A DNA stretch of 60,474 nucleotides from Sulfurospirillaceae bacterium (GTDB lineage: Bacteria > Campylobacterota > Campylobacteria > Campylobacterales > Sulfurospirillaceae), in assembly GCA_028684065.1 (NCBI GenBank), contig JAQUGO010000011.1:1-60474 (forward strand). The letters are read 5' to 3'. The notes beneath the pieces were generated by a model. It did no database searches. It saw only the letters and a program-made list of their open reading frames with translations, and was not told the origin of the DNA. How positions within the stretch are numbered: the stretch's first letter is position 1; each line of letters starts with the position of its first letter. This document shows positions 1 to 7,881 of this stretch, one piece after another. Made by a program: the position numbers and the translations under genes.

Positions 1-801
1 GCATGTATAGAAGCAAAAGAGGCGGGATTTGATGGCATTGAAGCGCAAGCACCCAAAAATATCAAAGAGACTTTAGTCTGGAAAGCTTGCTTGGAAAAAT
101 ACGAGCTTTCCTATATCGCAGAAATCGTGACAGGTGGGGGCTATACGCCCAGACGTAATGCAAGTGTTCAAGAGCATTTAGATGATTTTCAAAGTGCCTT
201 AGAAGCAAGCCAGAGGCTTTCACCTTTGTTCGTGACATGTATTGGTGGATGTGATGCATGGAGTGAAGAGCAGAGCCTTCTCTTTTTTGAAAGTGCTCTA
301 CATGTAGCCCAAAAAGCTCACTGTGTGGTGAGCTTTGAAACCCATCGTAGTCGTACTTTATTCAATCCATGGGTTACCAAACGCATGGTTGAAAAACTAC
401 CGGCATTAAAATTGACACTCGATTTGAGCCATTGGTGTGTCGTGTGTGAACGAAGAATGGATACTGAATTAGAAACGATGCAAGCTCTTTCATCCCATGT
501 ACACCATATTCACGCACGCGTTGGGTATGACCAAGGCCCTCAAGTGCCTCATCCTGCGGCACCTGAATATAAAGAAGACGTTAAAGTGCATCAGCAGTGT
601 TGGGAAATTGTTTGGAAGGCACAAAGGCTTCAAGGCTATCAAAGCACGACAATGACACCCGAATTTGGTCCAGATGGTTATTTACATACGCTTCCCTTTA
701 CGCAAGCACCCGTAGCAGATTTATGGGAGATTAACTGTTGGATGGCGGTACAAGAACGTCAGCATTTTAAAACTTTTATCACTACACTGGAAAAACAATG
801 A
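1..801 (+). CDS. Sugar phosphate isomerase/epimerase-like TIM-barrel protein (5' partial)
   Basis: The reading frame is open from base 1, so the gene starts upstream of the window; the TTG at 91 is not a convincing start. The visible 266 codons look like the xylose-isomerase-like AP-endonuclease-2 fold: an acidic strand end (FETHRSRTLFNP), a metal-binding-type LDLSHW motif, HVHHIHARVGYDQGPQV and a late EFGPDGY. Such proteins bind a divalent metal in a TIM barrel and isomerise or epimerise small sugars or hydroxy acids. The stop overlaps the next start as ATGA (798-801), so it is translationally coupled to the EamA permease and probably to the allophanate hydrolase genes. The substrate cannot be named from sequence; family call is good, function is open. 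Confidence 0.75.
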   Translation, partial: ACIEAKEAGFDGIEAQAPKNIKETLVWKACLEKYELSYIAEIVTGGGYTPRRNASVQEHLDDFQSALEASQRLSPLFVTCIGGCDAWSEEQSLLFFESALHVAQKAHCVVSFETHRSRTLFNPWVTKRMVEKLPALKLTLDLSHWCVVCERRMDTELETMQALSSHVHHIHARVGYDQGPQVPHPAAPEYKEDVKVHQQCWEIVWKAQRLQGYQSTTMTPEFGPDGYLHTLPFTQAPVADLWEINCWMAVQERQHFKTFITTLEKQ

Positions 802-1676
802 AAGGCTATCTTCCTGTCATTATTTTACTTGGGGCTTCCATTTTATGGGGTCTTTCATGGCTGCCTTTAAAAGCCATTAATGCGATGGGCATCGAAGGTA
901 TCTCACTTAGTTTTGGGGCGTATGGCATTATCGCTTTGGTCATGAGCTCACGCCTTTTGAAACAAAGAGCTTTAGGATGGAAACATCGTAAAGTGATGTT
1001 TTTAATAGCCCTTTTAGGCGGAGGGGCCAATCTTGCGTTTACCTATTCACTTATTAATGGTGAGGTCATCCGTGTGATGGTTCTTTTTTATCTTTTACCG
1101 GTTTGGGGCGTTTTGGGTGGATACTTTTTTTTAAAAGAGCGTATTGATGTATGGCGTTGGTTTGGGGTTATTGCGGCTGTTTTAGGAGCTTTTTTAATTT
1201 TAGGTGGCTTTAAAATTTTAGATACACCGCCATCATGGATTGATGCGTTAGCCCTTCTCTCAGGATTGCTATTCGCACTCAATAACCTTCTTTTTCGTTT
1301 TGCGCAACCTGTACCTGTAGCCTCTAAAATAGGAGCGATGTTTTACGGCTGTTTTATTTTAGCGGGTCTTTTGCTATTGGGGCATGTAGAGCCTTTCCCT
1401 GTGGATGTGGGGTTTAAGGCTTGGGGCGCATTAGGCTTGTATGCACTGGTTTGGCTACTTATAGCCAATATTGGTTCGCAATGGGGCGTGACCCATATGG
1501 AAGCGGGGCGTTCTTCCATCATCATCATTATGGAGCTGATTACTGCGGTGATTTCGGCAACATTGATTGCAGGTGAGACGATGGACTTCGTAGAATATAT
1601 CGGTGGATTTTTAATCCTCAGTGCGGCATTAATAGAGGCACTACGCAATCAAGAAGATGAGATAAAGGACAGATAA
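798..1676 (+). CDS. EamA/DMT-family inner membrane transporter
   Basis: This 292-residue protein has about ten hydrophobic helices in two repeated halves, the usual architecture and length of EamA (drug/metabolite transporter) permeases. It begins with ILLGASILWGLSWLPLKA, the typical first helix, and has a GERM-like EAGRSSIIIIMELITAV helix near the end. These carriers export or import small metabolites across the cytoplasmic membrane. It overlaps the preceding gene by ATGA, and its last codon adjoins the amidase start at 1676, so all four genes look like one operon. The substrate is unknown; a nitrogen-containing compound handled by the downstream allophanate hydrolase is possible but only an inference. 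Confidence 0.85.
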   Translation: MKGYLPVIILLGASILWGLSWLPLKAINAMGIEGISLSFGAYGIIALVMSSRLLKQRALGWKHRKVMFLIALLGGGANLAFTYSLINGEVIRVMVLFYLLPVWGVLGGYFFLKERIDVWRWFGVIAAVLGAFLILGGFKILDTPPSWIDALALLSGLLFALNNLLFRFAQPVPVASKIGAMFYGCFILAGLLLLGHVEPFPVDVGFKAWGALGLYALVWLLIANIGSQWGVTHMEAGRSSIIIIMELITAVISATLIAGETMDFVEYIGGFLILSAALIEALRNQEDEIKDR

Positions 1677-3007
1677 TGACAATGTTACATGTAAAGCAAC
1701 TCTATACTACCCATGCGTCTACTCCACGTGAGCTCGTAAAACAGATTAAAGAGCGCATTACGCAATGTGCAGATAATCCTATCTGGTTACATGTCTTAAG
1801 TGATGTAGAATTAGAGCCTTATTTAGAACGGCTTGAGCATTCTAAAATGGAAGATTTACCTCTTTATGGTATTCCTTTTGCTATAAAAGACAATATTGAT
1901 TTAGCAGGCATTCCCACTACCGCTGGGTGTCCTAATTTTACCTATGTGCCAAAGCGTTCTGCTTTTGTGGTTGAAAAACTGATTGAAGCGGGAGCGATTC
2001 CCATCGGCAAAACCAATCTTGACCAATTTGCCACAGGCCTTGTGGGTACGCGTTCACCGTATGGGGCGTGCCAAAACAGCATCGACAAACGCTATATCTC
2101 TGGGGGTTCTAGTTCAGGCAGTGCGGTGAGTGTTGCGCTTGATATGGTTGTTTTTTCTCTAGGAACCGATACGGCAGGTTCAGGTAGAGTGCCTGCGGCG
2201 TTTAATAATATCTTGGGACTAAAGCCTAGTAAAGGGCTTTTAAGTACCTCTGGCGTGGTGCCAGCATGTCGTAGTTTGGATTGTGTTTCGATTTTTACTA
2301 AGAGCACAGAAGATATGATGGCCGTTTTTAACGTGGCAGCTTCGTACGATAAAGAAGATGTTTACAGCCGAAAAATGCCTGTGAATGGTAAAACCTTTTC
2401 ATCTTCGTTTCGTTTTGGTGTGCCCAAAGCCGAGCAGTTGGCTTTTTTTGGGGATACAGAAGCCGAGAAGCTTTTTTATCAAGCTATTGAGGCGTTTGAG
2501 CGTCTTGGAGGAGAAAAGATTGAAGTGGATTTTTCTCCTTTTTTAGAAGCGGCCAATCTGTTGTATAGTGGGCCATGGGTTGCCGAGCGTTATGTTGCTG
2601 TCAAAGCACTTTTAACCCAAAGCCCTGAGAGTTTTATGGATGTGACCCATACTATCATAAGTTCTGGCGCGACTAAAAGTGCTAGTGAGTATTTTGAAGC
2701 AGAATACCAACTCAAAGCCCATAAACGTCAGAGTGAAGTGGTGATGGAAGGTGTTGATTTTATGCTGACCCCTACGACGGGAACGATTTATTCGATTGAA
2801 GAAGTTAATGATAATCCAATAGAGCTCAATACCAATTTAGGGTATTACACCAATTTTATGAATTTGCTTGATTTTTCTGCTTATGCTATCCCAGCAGGTA
2901 AACGACATAATGGTTTACCTTTTGGTATTACCCTATTTGCAGATGCTTTTGAAGAGAAAATATTAATGCATTTTGGAGCCAATTATTTACAAAAGGAAAC
3001 ATTATGA
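1676..3007 (+). CDS. atzF: Allophanate hydrolase, amidase domain (AtzF-like)
   Basis: Amidase-signature enzyme of 443 residues. The Ser-cisSer-Lys triad is visible: Lys71 in PFAIKDN, the GGSSSGSA segment near residues 143-150, and nucleophile Ser169 in DTAGSGRVPAAFNN. The last motif is the form typical of allophanate hydrolases, which split allophanate to ammonia and CO2 at the end of urea, biuret or cyanurate breakdown. AtzF proteins normally run to about 600 residues because of a C-terminal domain; here the protein stops after the amidase domain and that domain is encoded by the next gene, overlapping by ATGA (3004-3007). No urea carboxylase is visible, but the operon continues upstream of the window. 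Confidence 0.85.
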   Translation: MTMLHVKQLYTTHASTPRELVKQIKERITQCADNPIWLHVLSDVELEPYLERLEHSKMEDLPLYGIPFAIKDNIDLAGIPTTAGCPNFTYVPKRSAFVVEKLIEAGAIPIGKTNLDQFATGLVGTRSPYGACQNSIDKRYISGGSSSGSAVSVALDMVVFSLGTDTAGSGRVPAAFNNILGLKPSKGLLSTSGVVPACRSLDCVSIFTKSTEDMMAVFNVAASYDKEDVYSRKMPVNGKTFSSSFRFGVPKAEQLAFFGDTEAEKLFYQAIEAFERLGGEKIEVDFSPFLEAANLLYSGPWVAERYVAVKALLTQSPESFMDVTHTIISSGATKSASEYFEAEYQLKAHKRQSEVVMEGVDFMLTPTTGTIYSIEEVNDNPIELNTNLGYYTNFMNLLDFSAYAIPAGKRHNGLPFGITLFADAFEEKILMHFGANYLQKETL

Positions 3008-3396
3008 AACCAACGATATTACTGGCCGTTTGTGGTGCACACATGCAAGGCTTACCGCTCAATTCTCAATTGCTCAACTTAGAGGCTGTGTTTGTCAAAG
3101 CTTGTAAAAGTGCCGTGGGATACCGCCTCTTTGATGTTCCAGAAAAAATACCACCACGCCCAGGAATGCTAAAAGATGCCACAAGTCCTTATGCATTAGA
3201 ACTTGAAGTATGGGAAATGCCTTTAGAAAACTTTGGGGCATTTATCGTGCAAATTGCTTCACCTTTGTGCATAGGAACCGTTTTTTTAGAAGATGGAAGC
3301 CATGTATATGGTTTTTTATGCGAAGGTGACGCCCTTAAAGGGGCCCGTGAAATCAGTGAATTTGGTGGATGGCGAGCTTATATAAATAAGGCTTAA
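3004..3396 (+). CDS. Allophanate hydrolase C-terminal domain as separate protein
   Basis: A 130-residue protein matching the AtzF C-terminal domain, a gamma-glutamylcyclotransferase-like fold: it starts with LAVCGAHMQGLPLN, continues with YRLFDVPEKIPPRPGM, ELEVWEMPLENFGAFIV and PLCIGTVFLEDG, and ends in EFGGWRAYI. In fused enzymes this domain follows the amidase and, as reported for the family, participates in turning over the amidase product. The gene has its own ribosome binding site (AAAGGA about 7 bases before ATG at 3004) inside the end of the amidase gene, so it is a translationally coupled partner, not simple debris. A strong bidirectional hairpin follows directly. Confidence 0.85.
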   Translation: MKPTILLAVCGAHMQGLPLNSQLLNLEAVFVKACKSAVGYRLFDVPEKIPPRPGMLKDATSPYALELEVWEMPLENFGAFIVQIASPLCIGTVFLEDGSHVYGFLCEGDALKGAREISEFGGWRAYINKA

Positions 3397-3418
3397 AAGA
3401 GGGTTTAACCCCTCTTTT
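3395..3418. terminator. Bidirectional intrinsic terminator
   Basis: AAAAGAGGG and CCCTCTTTT form a 9 bp stem with a six-base loop, with T-rich sequence on both strands. It sits between the converging atzF-like operon (plus) and the cyd operon (minus); the stop codon of the 40-codon cyd peptide lies in its right edge. Confidence 0.85.
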
Positions 3419-3539
3419 ATTTATTGATAAATTCTTCAAAATGGCTAATATTAAGTACAATAAAACGATAACTGGCATAAATTAAAATAGGCCATGCCGC
3501 TAGCCATAAGATGCCTGAGGTATAATTAATAGCTTCCAT
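3417..3539 (-). CDS. 40-residue membrane peptide at the end of the cyd operon (CydX-like role)
   Basis: This short gene is easy to miss. Start ATG at 3539 is preceded by a strong AGGAGAG ribosome binding site, and the start lies 8 bases after the cydB stop (3548). It encodes MEAINYTSGILWLAAWPILI then YASYRFIVLNISHFEEFINK: one hydrophobic helix (about residues 9-30) rich in Trp and a short charged tail. Size, position directly after cydB and single helix match the small accessory subunits (CydX/CydH type) of bd oxidases, which bind CydA and stabilise the haems. The sequence is not recognisably E. coli CydX, so homology is not claimed; the role is inferred from context. Confidence 0.75.
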   Translation of the reverse strand: MEAINYTSGILWLAAWPILIYASYRFIVLNISHFEEFINK

Positions 3540-3547
3540 ACTCTCTC

Positions 3548-4672
3548 CTAATAATGATGTGCATCGGAAGCTATCTCTTCTGATGTTATTTTTTTTCTAT
3601 CCATCACGCGCCATACAGCAATAATATACGCCAAAACGAAAGGAACACCGAGTGAAACATAACTCATTGTGCTCAGTGTATAATGACTAGCTGAGCTGTT
3701 TTCAATGGTCAAAGAACTCGCTAAATCGCTCAGCGAAGGATAAATCGCCGTAGCATTAAAACCTAAAAGGCAAAAGAAGCTTAAGATAACTAAAACTGTA
3801 CCAATTCCACTAAACCAAATACCTTTAGTACTTTTTCTAAAAAATGTGATGAAAAGGGCAAATAAAACCAAAAATGTTCCTAAAAGAAAAAGTGCCAAGA
3901 GCAAAGGAGTGTTAAGGAAATTATGTAAAAATTTATACTCACTGACTACAAAAAATGTGTTATGGTAAGAGACACCACTCATCACTAAAAGCATTACGAT
4001 GGTTGTTATGAAAAAACCTAAAAACAATAAAGCATCTCTAAAGAGTTGAATTTTTGCATTTTTGACGATGCTGTCATCGGCGATATTGTTCATGAAATAG
4101 AGTGATGCTTGTACACGTGCTAAGAAGAACAGTGTAAAACCAAGAGCGACGTTAAAAGGATTGAGGGCGCCTTCTAAACCATAAGAATGCATCGTCCACG
4201 CCGAGAGATTCATCTCATTTTTAATAAAATGACCGCCCGTAAAAAGTGTACCTACGGCGATACCAATAAGGATGATGCCCACACTACCATTGATGTATAA
4301 AAAACTCTCATACACGCGGCTTCCCAAAAAATTATTGGGTTTTTTGCGGTATTCATAGGAAACGGCTTGAATGATAAAACAAAAAAGTATGGCCATCCAC
4401 ACATAATACGCCCCTCCAAAACTGACCGAGTAAAAAAGAGGAAATGCTGCAAACAAAGCCCCACCAAACATCACTAAAGAGGTGAAGGAAAGCTCCCATT
4501 TTCGTCCCAAAGAAGCCACCAAAACATTACGCTGTGCTTCATCTTTGCCGATGTTGTATAAAAGCGTTTGGCCGCCTTGTACAAAGGTGATAAAGATAAA
4601 TAATGCCCCTAAAAGCGAAACGATAAACCACCAATACTGTTGTAAACTTAGTAATGACATATTCTCAAACAT
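3548..4672 (-). CDS. cydB: Cytochrome bd ubiquinol oxidase subunit II
   Basis: A 374-residue membrane protein with about nine helices, the usual size of CydB. It starts with QQYWWFIVSLLGALFIFITF and contains the early FVQGGQTL segment where CydB families carry a conserved FxxGG region. CydB pairs with CydA in the inner membrane to reduce oxygen to water with quinol electrons, with high oxygen affinity. It overlaps cydA by 8 bases (4665-4672) and is followed after 8 bases by the 40-codon peptide gene, all minus strand. In a microaerobic or anaerobic organism this enzyme is expected to serve low-oxygen respiration and oxygen removal. Confidence 0.92.
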   Translation of the reverse strand: MFENMSLLSLQQYWWFIVSLLGALFIFITFVQGGQTLLYNIGKDEAQRNVLVASLGRKWELSFTSLVMFGGALFAAFPLFYSVSFGGAYYVWMAILFCFIIQAVSYEYRKKPNNFLGSRVYESFLYINGSVGIILIGIAVGTLFTGGHFIKNEMNLSAWTMHSYGLEGALNPFNVALGFTLFFLARVQASLYFMNNIADDSIVKNAKIQLFRDALLFLGFFITTIVMLLVMSGVSYHNTFFVVSEYKFLHNFLNTPLLLALFLLGTFLVLFALFITFFRKSTKGIWFSGIGTVLVILSFFCLLGFNATAIYPSLSDLASSLTIENSSASHYTLSTMSYVSLGVPFVLAYIIAVWRVMDRKKITSEEIASDAHHY

Positions 4673-6203
4673 GGGCTTCTCCTTCAGGTCCTATGGAAAC
4701 TTGTTTAAGCATAATTTTGATTTCAGCAATAAGCAAGCCCGTAAAGATAGTTGCAAATAAGCCTAAGGTAATCATAATTGATATAGGGTCAATGCTTGAT
4801 GTTGCAATACCAACAGGTAACATACTTTGAATTGCCCACGGTTGCCTACCAACTTCTGCGACGATCCACCCTGCTTCTCCTGCAACGTAGCCAAGAGGAA
4901 TACTTAAAAAGGCAAGTTTTAACAAAAGAGGTTTAGTCTCAATTTTACCCACCATACTAAAGTAAAGTACAAAAAAGAACAGAGCTAAAAACCAACTGCC
5001 CAAACCGACCATTATATGAAAGCTATAAAAGGTGATTCCAACGGGAGGGATAATCTTGGCAGGGTCGTTGAGATAGCCGTACCCTAAAAAAGATTGATTT
5101 TCCCGAAAGGATTGAAAAGCTATCGTTGCTTTCGTATTATCATTTTCTCTCATGGCCTCTTTATAGGTTTTAAGCGAAGCGATAGCAACTTTGCCTTTAT
5201 CTATCTTGCTTTGCGCTGGTTCGATGGAAAGTGTTGGATTGCCTAAGACCAAATCATCGATTCCCGGAACAAAGGCATTAATATTGCGAAAACCCAAAAA
5301 GGAGAGGGCATAGGGAATTTCAATTGACCAGATAAATTCTTTTTGACCATCTCCTATTTTTTTATCAGTATTAAGTTGGCCAATAGCAACGATTCCCGCG
5401 CGGCTTTTACCGTCATACAATCCTTCCATAGCGGCTAGTTTAGTGGGTTGTGTAAGGGCCACTTGATGAGCAGATTCATCACCGGTCAAGGTTAAAAATA
5501 CAGAAGCAAGTAAACCAAAGGAAGCAGCCACAATAATACTGCGTTTAGCAAATAAAATGTCTCGTTTTTTTAAAAGATACCAAGCACTAATACCCACAAC
5601 AAATAATGCACCCATCACATAGCCACTGCTCACAGTATGTAAAAACTTTGAAATAGCATTGGGGTTGAAAAGGACGTCAAAGAAGTTTTTCATCTCAAAA
5701 CGTGCCGTATTAAGGTTGAATTCCATGCCTACAGGATGTTGCATCCAACCATTGGCAACTAAAATCCAAAGTGCTGAGAGGTTTGAGCCGATAGCAACGA
5801 GCCATGTAGAGAGAAGATGTACTTTTTTGGAAACTTTATCCCATCCAAAAAACATAACGGCAAAAAAAGTTGATTCCATAAAAAAGGCCATAATTCCTTC
5901 AATGGCAAGAGGTGCACCAAAAATATCGCCAACAATCCACGAATAATTGGACCAGTTTGTGCCAAATTCAAACTCCAAAATAATGCCAGTTGCCAGTCCA
6001 ATGGCAAAATTGATGGCAAATAAGCCCATCCAGAATTTGGTAATTTTCTTCCACGTTTCATCACCTGTTTTCACATAGAGACTTTCCATTATGGCAATAA
6101 TAAAAGAAAGACCCAAAGTAAGGGGTACAAATAACCAGTGATAGAGTGCGGTGAGCGCAAATTGGGCGCGCGATAACTCTACAAGTAACGTACTATCCAT
6201 CAT
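4665..6203 (-). CDS. cydA: Cytochrome bd ubiquinol oxidase subunit I
   Basis: A 512-residue CydA. The N-terminal SRAQFALTALYHWLFVPLTLG holds the haem b595 ligand His22; FLHTVSSGYVMGAL carries the second haem ligand His; FYSFHIMVGLGSWF carries the axial Met of haem b558; and AGWIVAEVGRQPW is the conserved GRQPW quinol-side motif. The subunit holds all three haems. The residue two before the haem-ligand Met is His here, where E. coli CydA has Arg, as far as I recall. Start ATG at 6203 follows AAAGGAAAAC. The gene lies 8 bases after a DUF4492 gene and overlaps cydB. Confidence 0.95.
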   Translation of the reverse strand: MMDSTLLVELSRAQFALTALYHWLFVPLTLGLSFIIAIMESLYVKTGDETWKKITKFWMGLFAINFAIGLATGIILEFEFGTNWSNYSWIVGDIFGAPLAIEGIMAFFMESTFFAVMFFGWDKVSKKVHLLSTWLVAIGSNLSALWILVANGWMQHPVGMEFNLNTARFEMKNFFDVLFNPNAISKFLHTVSSGYVMGALFVVGISAWYLLKKRDILFAKRSIIVAASFGLLASVFLTLTGDESAHQVALTQPTKLAAMEGLYDGKSRAGIVAIGQLNTDKKIGDGQKEFIWSIEIPYALSFLGFRNINAFVPGIDDLVLGNPTLSIEPAQSKIDKGKVAIASLKTYKEAMRENDNTKATIAFQSFRENQSFLGYGYLNDPAKIIPPVGITFYSFHIMVGLGSWFLALFFFVLYFSMVGKIETKPLLLKLAFLSIPLGYVAGEAGWIVAEVGRQPWAIQSMLPVGIATSSIDPISIMITLGLFATIFTGLLIAEIKIMLKQVSIGPEGEAHV

Positions 6204-6211
6204 GTTTTCCT

Positions 6212-6415
6212 TTAAGGGTTCGTAAGGTTTTTGATTACAAAATTAGCTCTGTCGGTATCGTTGGAAAAATTAGTTTGAAGGACATCGTGGAAAAAGAAGA
6301 GTTTAAGGAGAATAAAAAAAAGAAAAAATTTAATGGCGATAATAAGCCATAAAGTTTTACCCACCTTCATCTGCTTAAAACCATCACTGTAAAAAAGGAC
6401 GATTCTTTTAATCAT
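6212..6415 (-). CDS. DUF4492 small membrane protein, first gene of cyd operon
   Basis: A 67-residue protein (ATG at 6415; a GTG at 6421 is an alternative start and neither has a strong ribosome binding site). It has an N-terminal amphipathic stretch IKRIVLFYSDGFKQM, then GKTLWLIIAIKFFLFFILLK and a FFFHD end of helix. This pattern (FYxDGFxxMxxGKTLWxIIxIK) is what I know as DUF4492, a family found next to cydAB in Bacteroidetes and Campylobacterota. It lies 8 bases upstream of cydA on the same strand. An assembly or stabilising role for the bd oxidase is inferred only from this constant neighbourhood. Confidence 0.82.
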   Translation of the reverse strand: MIKRIVLFYSDGFKQMKVGKTLWLIIAIKFFLFFILLKLFFFHDVLQTNFSNDTDRANFVIKNLTNP

Positions 6416-6424
6416 ATTCACAAC

Positions 6425-6463
6425 TATAATCCTACATAATAGAGCAATTCAATAGGGATTATA
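6425..6463. promoter_or_regulatory. Inverted repeat in the cyd / lysE divergent promoter region
   Basis: TATAATCC (6425-6432) is mirrored by GGATTATA (6456-6463), 23 bases apart, inside the 170-base divergent region between the cyd operon and the LysE-type exporter gene. Position suggests an operator for cyd; no regulator can be named. Confidence 0.4.
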
Positions 6464-6588
6464 ATCTTAAGAACCTTAAATCACTATAGAACTTATTCTT
6501 TTGATTAAAAGTTAGTCTCAAACATGCTGTAACAGTTTTTAAATTGGTATATAATTTTATTTTATATCTTTACATGTAAGGAGCTTTT

Positions 6589-7203
6589 ATGAGCGTAGTA
6601 TCGTTACTTTCATTTGGATTGGCGATGTTTGTTTTAGCAGTAAGTCCAGGACCAGGTGTTTTTGCTACTATTGCTAGAGCACTTGCTTCGGGATTTGCTT
6701 CGACACTTATTTTTATCGCAGGCATTGTGCTTGGGGATATCATCTTTTTACTAGCGGCGATTTATGGTTTGAGTACCATCGCTATGTATATGGGTGAAGT
6801 ATTTATCGCGGTCAAATATCTTGGTGGAGCCTATCTTATCTATCTTGGTTACACTATCTTGAAAAGCCATGCCAAAGCGGCCAATATTCACGCCCTACGT
6901 GAGCCGAGTAAAAAAGCCAATTTTTTAAGCGGTCTTAGCATTACGCTGGGAAATCCTAAAGTGATTTTATTTTATTTGGGCTTTTTACCGACCTTTATGG
7001 ACCTAAAAGCTTTAACATTTAGCGATGTCATGATGGTTGGTAGTGTTGTTGTTGGGGTGCTTTTTAGTGTGATGGCTGTTTATGCGTATGTGGCAAGTCG
7101 TGCAAAACATTTATTTCAAAGTCCTCAAGCAATCCGTAAACTCGACATTGGTGCGGGAAGTGTGATGATGGGTGCGGGAGCGTATTTAATCGCAAAACCC
7201 TAA
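6589..7203 (+). CDS. LysE/RhtB-family amino acid exporter
   Basis: A 204-residue protein of six hydrophobic helices, the normal length of LysE/RhtB exporters. The N-terminal AVSPGPGVFATIARALASGF is the family signature, and GLSITLGNPKVILFYLGFLPTF is the second conserved motif (GNPK). These proteins export amino acids or related metabolites across the inner membrane. The gene stands alone, with a ribosome binding site AAGGAG that is part of the TTACATGTAAGGAG sequence at 6570-6583, and ends in a terminator at 7203-7222. A second LysE-family gene occurs at 53767. Substrate unknown. Confidence 0.9.
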   Translation: MSVVSLLSFGLAMFVLAVSPGPGVFATIARALASGFASTLIFIAGIVLGDIIFLLAAIYGLSTIAMYMGEVFIAVKYLGGAYLIYLGYTILKSHAKAANIHALREPSKKANFLSGLSITLGNPKVILFYLGFLPTFMDLKALTFSDVMMVGSVVVGVLFSVMAVYAYVASRAKHLFQSPQAIRKLDIGAGSVMMGAGAYLIAKP

Positions 7204-7222
7204 GAGGAGAAAAATCTCCTCT
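7203..7222. terminator. Bidirectional terminator between lysE-type and DJ-1 genes
   Basis: AGAGGAGA and TCTCCTCT form a perfect 8 bp stem with an AAAA loop between two converging genes. The T-run is poor, so efficiency is uncertain. Confidence 0.6.
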
Positions 7223-7227
7223 GTTGC

Positions 7228-7806
7228 TTAAAGGGTGATTTTAGTGCCTAAAACAACTAAAAACTTTGCAATCCATTGTGGATGTGCAGGCCATGCAGGA
7301 GCGGTGACAAGATTACCATCGACTGTGGCTTCGGTGACTTCGATAGCGGCATACGTACCACCTGCTTTGGTAACTTCAGGTGCGCATGCAGGGTAAGCTG
7401 AACAGCTTTTGCCACCTAAAACATCTGCTGCTGCTAAGAGTTGTGCTCCATGACAAATCGCTGCGATAGGCTTATTGGCTTTGGCAAAATGGCGTACCAT
7501 TTCAAGAACTTTTTCATTTAAACGTAAATACTCAGGGGCACGACCACCTGGGACAACAAGCGCATCAAAAGAGTCAACTTTGATGTCGTCAAAACTCGCA
7601 TTGAGGGTAAAATTGTGACCAGGTTTTTCACTGTATGTTTGGTCTCCCTCAAAATCATGGACCGCAGTTCGGATAAACTCACCTGCCTTTTTGTTAGGGC
7701 AAACAGCAAAGACTTGATGACCCACAGCCGCTAACGCTTGAAAAGGAACCATTACTTCATAGTCCTCCACATAATCACCGACAATAAACAAAATACGTTT
7801 CGCCAT
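7228..7806 (-). CDS. DJ-1/PfpI family protein
   Basis: A 192-residue class I glutamine-amidotransferase-like protein. The nucleophile elbow AICHGAQLL carries the Cys-His pair, [15 protein letters not shown] carries the oxyanion-side loop, and the start [20 protein letters not shown] contains the conserved Glu region. The family includes PfpI/YhbO-type stress proteins, proposed to act in glyoxal or protein deglycation or as peptidases; the precise activity varies and is disputed. It is a single minus-strand gene. Directly upstream is a perfect 9 bp inverted repeat (7822-7845) that looks like an operator, consistent with stress-responsive control. Confidence 0.85.
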   Translation of the reverse strand: MAKRILFIVGDYVEDYEVMVPFQALAAVGHQVFAVCPNKKAGEFIRTAVHDFEGDQTYSEKPGHNFTLNASFDDIKVDSFDALVVPGGRAPEYLRLNEKVLEMVRHFAKANKPIAAICHGAQLLAAADVLGGKSCSAYPACAPEVTKAGGTYAAIEVTEATVDGNLVTAPAWPAHPQWIAKFLVVLGTKITL

Positions 7807-7821
7807 AGTTTCTCCTTTAAA

Positions 7822-7845
7822 ATTATAATGTCACATCATTATAAT
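7822..7845. promoter_or_regulatory. Palindromic operator candidate upstream of the DJ-1/PfpI gene
   Basis: ATTATAATG, six bases, then CATTATAAT: a perfect 9 bp inverted repeat whose inner edge is 16 bases from the start codon (7806). The AT-rich TTATAAT half-sites resemble sites of redox-responsive repressors such as PerR, but the spacing differs from a classical Per box. Confidence 0.55.
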
Positions 7846-7881
7846 GCAGAAAGATTACGAAAGAGTAAATGAAACTCTTCG

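Noticed and set aside
3004-3007. Frameshift error splitting atzF
   Set aside because: The second gene has its own ribosome binding site and a clean ATGA overlap, so deliberate coupling is more likely, though only relatives can prove it.
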